From contig CM076142.1 of NCBI GenBank assembly GCA_038025085.1, positions 32,332,001-32,396,000 of the forward strand: a stretch of 64,000 nucleotides of DNA, given 5' to 3'. The position numbers and the translations under genes were made by a program. Below are positions 59,720 through 64,000 of this stretch, piece by piece; within the stretch, counting starts at the first letter, position 1; each line of letters opens with the position of its first letter. Source of the stretch: Tetragonia tetragonoides. Lineage: Eukaryota; Streptophyta; Magnoliopsida; Caryophyllales; Aizoaceae. The notes beneath the pieces are model-generated. The model worked only from the letters and a program-made list of their open reading frames with translations, had not been told where the DNA came from and did not search any database.

Positions 59720-61590
59720 TTCGCCCCACATTACCATAGAGTCCTTTAGGGTATCATCTTTCCGGGTGCTCTTTGAGGGATCATTTGGCTTCGTGTGGTA
59801 CTTGGGGGATCGTTTGACTCGGCTGGTTTATCCCACCTTGGGTAGTCACCTGGTTCCGGAGAATCCTCCCCTGACCATGTTCTATCTGCGCAGTCTGAGT
59901 GTGCAGGACTTGGGGGTCGTGGCTCGTGGTATGGCGGTCACGGAGTTTCTGGAGCTGGAGATTGCTGGCTTGGACCGCACGCCCGTGTACCTGGCCTATT
60001 GCTTGGGTCGTCTGATATCGGACCTCACTTCAGAGGTAATAAATTTACCTGCGCCTTTTTAGCTATATGCATGATATACTGACTTTTTATGTCTCGTAGG
60101 CGGGTCGTCTGGCTCTTCAAGGTCCTAGGAGGTCCCATTCTAGAGTTCCTCGGGGTCAGCCCCCAAGCATGACCTTGCTGACTAATGAGATGAGGTATAT
60201 TGGGGAGAGCAGGGAACGTATAGTAGAGTAGTTCCCTCTACATATGGCTGATGGAGAGGCTGTGGAGGGCTTGCCCTTGCCTGACGGTTGTACGGGCTTA
60301 AGTTCCTTTTTATCCCTTCTTGTGTTTTGTGTTTGTTTTTGAGTGCTGACTCTATCTCTTGTGGTTCTTTTTTTTTTTTTTTTTTGTAGTTAAACCGGGA
60401 TCAGACTTCTCAAATCTTCAGCTCATTCACCTATTGAAGAAAGGCTATGGTCGGGTGACGGGTAAGGGGTAGAGTTCTCGGTCTAGGACCGTTGATGTAA
60501 GTAGACTTTCATCCTTTGTTTAGCTAAGTGAAGTGCTTAACTTAACATCTCGATCTTGATTGTTCGCAGATGTCCTAGTCTTCGTCTTCGGTGGGACCTC
60601 GACATTCTTCTACTGCGAGGGCCTCTTAGGCGAGCAGACGGTCTGTTGCTCGTTCACCTCCCGTAGCTGTGACCAGGCCTCCTGTTGATGAGGCGCCCGG
60701 ACATTCTGTGCCGTACATTCCTGAGATGTTTTCTCCTGTAGGTTTCCAGCCTTCTCTTGATAGTCGGCCTATTGTTACCCCTATGGCTGGAGGTTAGACG
60801 AACGCCCCTGGATGGGATGTGCCTCATATTGGGCCTTCGTATCAGGATATGGCTATGAACTTTCCCGGTCAGGCCACAGAGAACTTCTTTGGAGCGGGGT
60901 TTTTGGCAGGTACCCCCATGCGCGCACCAGCAAATGACAGGCGGGATATGAGGCCTAACAACAACAGGCCATTTACACCTCGTTTAGTACTCAGGGCTTC
61001 TTCCATTATTCAACTGGAAATTATGGTCAGGGACCGTCCGTTGATGATGAGGCTGACAGCAATGGCGATGATGACTCTGGTTGAGCGGTGTTGGATTGCT
61101 TTGTAAACATTGGCCTTGAAACTTTGAACTCCTGTTTTTTTTATGCATTTATATGACATGTATGCTATGATGACTCGATTATGCCCGTCTGATCTCTAAG
61201 TATGCAAAGTGTTATGCAGTAGGAAAAAGGCCACAATTCAGGGAATAAAATAAGGACAAAAAGGTAAATATTGCAACAAAAAGCAAAAATTACACATATT
61301 ATACCCCCTAAAAAAATGAAAATAAATAAAAAAAATAGAAAAGATAAAACTAAGAGAGTCTCGCGCTTTGTAATTCAGTTGTGCGTATCAATACTGGGCT
61401 TAAACCGAGCAGACATGACCGAGTGGGCGGGCTGGAGCCAAAGGAGAGAATCTGACTGGGCCAAGGTCAGGGCTGCTAGCGGCGCCGGGCTGCAGATGAG
61501 GGCCGCTAGCGGCCCTGGCCAGACCCGCTGACGGCTCTGGTTTGGGCTTTTTCGTGGATTTCTAACTTCTTTTGGCCCGCGAATTTTGCC

Positions 61591-61600
61591 TATAAATAGG
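61591..61600 (+). promoter_or_regulatory. TATA box of the antisense DUF7745-like gene
   Basis: GCCTATAAATAGG lies 71-80 bases before the ATG at 61671. A GC-rich block with GCCGCTAGCGGCCCTGG lies at 61470-61545. The same order, GC block then TATA, occurs in both Tat LTRs, on the opposite strand relative to the element. Confidence 0.65.
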
Positions 61601-61670
61601 ATTTACGGGATGCTTGATGTTGTATCACTTTTCAAACCTTAACTCTCTCAAATTTCCCAAAGCTTTTGCC

Positions 61671-63015
61671 ATGGTGAAATCCTTTGAAAATATGTTCGAT
61701 GCCTAGTGCAAAAATCTGACCATAGAAGACAAACTTGAACTGGCTCTGGTCCATGCCTCTACCTTGCTGACTTTAAGACCAACCAAAATATTGTGGCCCC
61801 TTTTTCGATCTGCTCTGAATTATTGGGGCCCCAACTTGCACGTTTTTCGTTTCGGTAACTCTGAATTATGCCCTTTAGTTGAAAAATTTGCTGCAATCAC
61901 TAATATGTCGATGTTCTTCAGCAGCTGTGCCTTATTTGAGAGATGGTTTTAGTGGTCAGTACAGGTTATCCCTCGGCTTATCATCTGCAGAAGTTAAAAG
62001 CATGATTCTTGGTGTCGATGTGGACGTAGTTCAACTCTGTGAAAATTTTGCTATTTCTTCTGGAAAAGATGCAATATTTAGGCCTTGCCGCCGACAGGCT
62101 TTTGTACTTTGCCTGTTAAACTGCCTATTGTTTGTTAATGCAGAGTCGCCTAACTTGGATAGAGCCTCGTTGTTTCGAGTGATGAATCAAATGGCTGAAG
62201 GGCACTCTCCTTTGCATCTGGTTGTAGGGGAAACCATTATTGGGCTTGACAGGTCGAAAATGTCCCCTCACGAAACTTTTTCTGGCAGCCCCTTGTTGCT
62301 TCATATTTGGTTATGTGAGCATCTAAGGTTAATAGAGTCACCAGAAAAAATGATAGCTCGTGTCCCTCGAGCCTGGTCAAAGAAAACTTATACCGCTGCT
62401 AGCTTCTTGGTTAGGAAAATGCTATATTCTGAAAAGACCTTGCTGAATGGGATACCTTTTTCCATGCAGGACCTGTTATCCGTTGGCATGTGACCTGGTG
62501 GAGTTTGACTTCCTTAGTCGCCTGTGACAATTTTGTTCCTCATACTACCATAGTGAGTCTGTACAGGAGTACTTTCTTCTTTCCTTCTATGGTTATGAGA
62601 CAATATGGGTTGAAGCAGGTTATCCCTCGTCAGGAGACCACAAGGCTACGTATCACAGCTTTGACCACTGAATTTGCTGCGGATTGGGGAAAGTACTGGC
62701 GTGACAGAGATCGTTGGACAGTACCTCGGATGATTGCCCCAACTCAAGTTTCTGAGACTTACTTGAACTGGCTTTCCTGCAGTGATGCAGAAGCGAGACG
62801 AGCCCTTGGTCATGAGGAGTGGGACCAACTAAAGCCTAAGTATGACTCAAGAACATGAAGTAAGAAAAGAAAGAAAGAGTCTTATGAGTAAGGCTACCAT
62901 GTACTGAAAAGAGGCAAGCCCCCAGCTCAAGGAAGCGATCATAGGTCGTCCTCAAGCCAGGGTCCTTCAAAGAAGAACTCTTCAACGAAGCCTTCTAAAG
63001 GGAAGAAGGATTAAA
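61671..63015 (+). pseudogene. DUF7745-like / plant-mobile-domain relative, antisense inside the Tat element
   Basis: An ATG at 61671 begins MVKSFENMFDA, then a TAG at 61704. TLRPTKILWPLFRSALNYW and LHVFRFGNSELCPLVEKF follow; the latter is the signature of the plant family often called DUF7745 (PMD-like). Frames change near 61920 and 62480. Later text includes FRPCRRQAFVLCLLNCLLF, IWLCEHLRLIES and MVMRQYGLKQVIP. A Lys/Ser-rich tail runs to a TAA at 63015, with a further in-frame stop in it. I see no introns. The gene is antisense to the integrase that lies next to it. No function is known to me. Confidence 0.7.
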
Positions 63016-63234
63016 GTAGTTTTCTTAGAAAGCAAGTCTAGTTTAAAAAAAAAAGTAATAAGAATTTGTTAGTCTAAACCCTCGTAGTTGCACTTTTCTT
63101 TTTGTAACCTTAGTAAGATAAGATTTTTGGTCGGACCCCTTAAAAGAGTTACCTACGTATCCAGTGTGGAATCAGGCCAGCGTAGTTCGTTCAATTTGTG
63201 TACGACGTTTTTTTTTTTTTTTTTTTTAGACGTA
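63016..63234. other. Convergent gap between antisense gene and integrase
   Basis: The 3' ends of the antisense gene (plus) and the integrase (minus) face each other here. It contains a poly-T run of about 19 at 63210-63228 and no gene. Confidence 0.6.
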
Positions 63235-64000
63235 TCACTTCTTCGGTTGGTCCAAATTGGTGAGCTGGCTGAACTCGATGTCGTCAATATCCATGAGTTT
63301 GATTGTGCCTCCTGATAAGATGTCTTTGATGATGAACGGACCAGACCAGTTTGGTCGAAGTTTGCCTCTGGGGTCGGTAAGTGGGGCACATAATTCTTTC
63401 CAAACTAAGTCCCCTTCCTTTAAATTCCGCGGTTGAACCTTTTTGTTGAATGCTTTTGCCATGCGTTGCTGGTACATGTGGAAATTGTCTAGGGCCCATA
63501 GGCGTCTTTCATCCGTGAACATGAGTTCGTAGTGGGCTTGTAACCATTGGGTTTCAGGAATTTCTCCCTCTAAGGCTATACGCATGGAGGGTAGTTGGAC
63601 TTCTTTGGGTATAACCGTTTCCATTCCATAGACTAGGGAATAAGGTGTTGCTCCCGTAGAGGATCTTATGGATGTCTTATATCCCCAAAGGGCAAATGGG
63701 AGTTTTATGGGCCAATCTTTATAGTTTTCTATCATATTTTCAATGATAGTCTTGAGGTTTTTGTTGGCGGCTTCTACTGCGCCATTAGTTTGGGGACGGT
63801 AAGGGGATGATTTGTGGTGCTGGATTTTGTAGTTTTTGAGGAGGGTGATTGTTTCGGCTTTGAAATGGGATCCATGATCACTGATGATTTCATGATTGCT
63901 TAAATCTTCATCATGAGGTCTAATGATACATATGCTATTTTGATTATTGGTAACCTCCTACGAGGTTTTATTAATGTTGTCAATTTACTATTAGGTTCTT
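63235..64000 (-). pseudogene. Tat element integrase (C-terminal half, partial)
   Basis: EIISDHGSHF near 63880 gives the second Asp of the catalytic core, and SPYRPQTNGAVEAANKN near 63780 gives the Glu. Then FALWGYKTSIRSSTGATPYS, RNLKEGDLVWKEL and the GPF-like NWSGPFIIKDIL close the domain. The frame is open from 63735 to 63235; upstream frames seem broken. It runs off the window edge. Confidence 0.85.

Larger units (their letters stand above)
46341..61084 (+). pseudogene. Plant-mobile-domain gene, antisense inside the Tat element, split by a chromovirus
   Basis: Seven exons fit: 46341-46565, 46770-47401, 47486-47638, 47720-47759 plus 59725-60035 (split by the insert), 60100-60286, 60390-60496, 60570-61084. 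All junctions are GT-AG and keep frame, and the split exon keeps frame if the insert is ignored. A possible 5' untranslated intron starts at GAGGTAAGT near 46172. Family landmarks are GLLERFWDSSNTFH, YQFAVLTGLSFRGRRI and LWFFEYFFAFGPHCPG, typical of the plant mobile domain (PMD, PF10536 family). The last exon is Pro/Ser-rich. It is broken by frameshifts near 46978 and 60985 and by five in-frame TAGs (60229, 60470, 60576, 60627, 60795). The function of PMD genes carried by retrotransposons is not known to me. Confidence 0.75.
43450..64000 (-). mobile_element. Tat-type LTR retrotransposon (3' part) with antisense genes and a nested chromovirus
   Basis: Read on the minus strand from 64000 down: integrase (to 63235), a zone with two genes on the opposite strand (63015-46341), tandem repeats (45790-44970), polypurine tract (44673-44659), 3' LTR (44658-43450). 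A complete Tekay-type chromovirus is inserted at 47760-59719. The rest of pol, gag and the 5' LTR lie beyond the window. The placing of extra genes between pol and the 3' LTR, and repeats in the 3' untranslated zone, are known habits of Tat elements. Confidence 0.8.

Overview
The window is nuclear DNA of a flowering plant, most likely a eudicot. It is AT-rich and intron-bearing, with GT-AG splice sites, plant receptor genes and several plant-specific transposon lineages. I cannot place the species. I see no bacterial or plasmid-like genes and no CRISPR array.

Layout. 1-4589 is the 5' end of a Ty3/gypsy Tat-type retrotransposon on the minus strand (protease region, gag, leader, primer-binding site, LTR). 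4.6-13.1 kb is intergenic DNA full of relics: a hAT-like MITE, a Tat LTR scrap, a possible SINE, a broken minus-strand gypsy element with a 352-bp tandem duplication, and a Mutator-like MITE with a 9-bp target duplication. 13.1-18.1 kb is mostly unrecognised, apart from a LINE scrap. 18.1-24.5 kb holds the two best host genes. They are a tandem pair of four-exon glutamate-receptor-like genes that both lack the amino-terminal domain and a hydrophobic pore loop. 26.7-29.5 kb is a broken receptor kinase: DUF26 ectodomain, an in-place inversion, then an LRR-I-type kinase.

30.8-64 kb is a nest of transposons. A plus-strand L1 LINE (31.3-43.45 kb) is split twice. The first insert is a solo LTR (32594-40526, duplication TTATC) that itself contains a CACTA-like transposon (32835-37910) carrying a tRNA-like sequence and exons of an RRM protein gene. 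The second is a minus-strand Tat retrotransposon that starts at 43450 and runs off the window. Between its integrase and 3' LTR the Tat element carries, in antisense, two plant-mobile-domain-type genes. One has seven exons; the other has its own TATA box. A Tekay-type chromovirus (47760-59719, two 3004-bp LTRs, duplication TTCGC) sits inside exon 4 of the first antisense gene.

Most interesting: (1) the intron-bearing antisense gene pair inside the Tat element, with a promoter that resembles the element's own LTR promoter; (2) the short GLR-like receptors that keep ligand-binding residues but lack a recognisable M2 pore helix; (3) the inverted block inside the receptor-kinase gene; (4) the gene-capturing CACTA element. 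In-frame stops in the antisense genes are almost all TAG, as expected from decay of methylated CAG sites.
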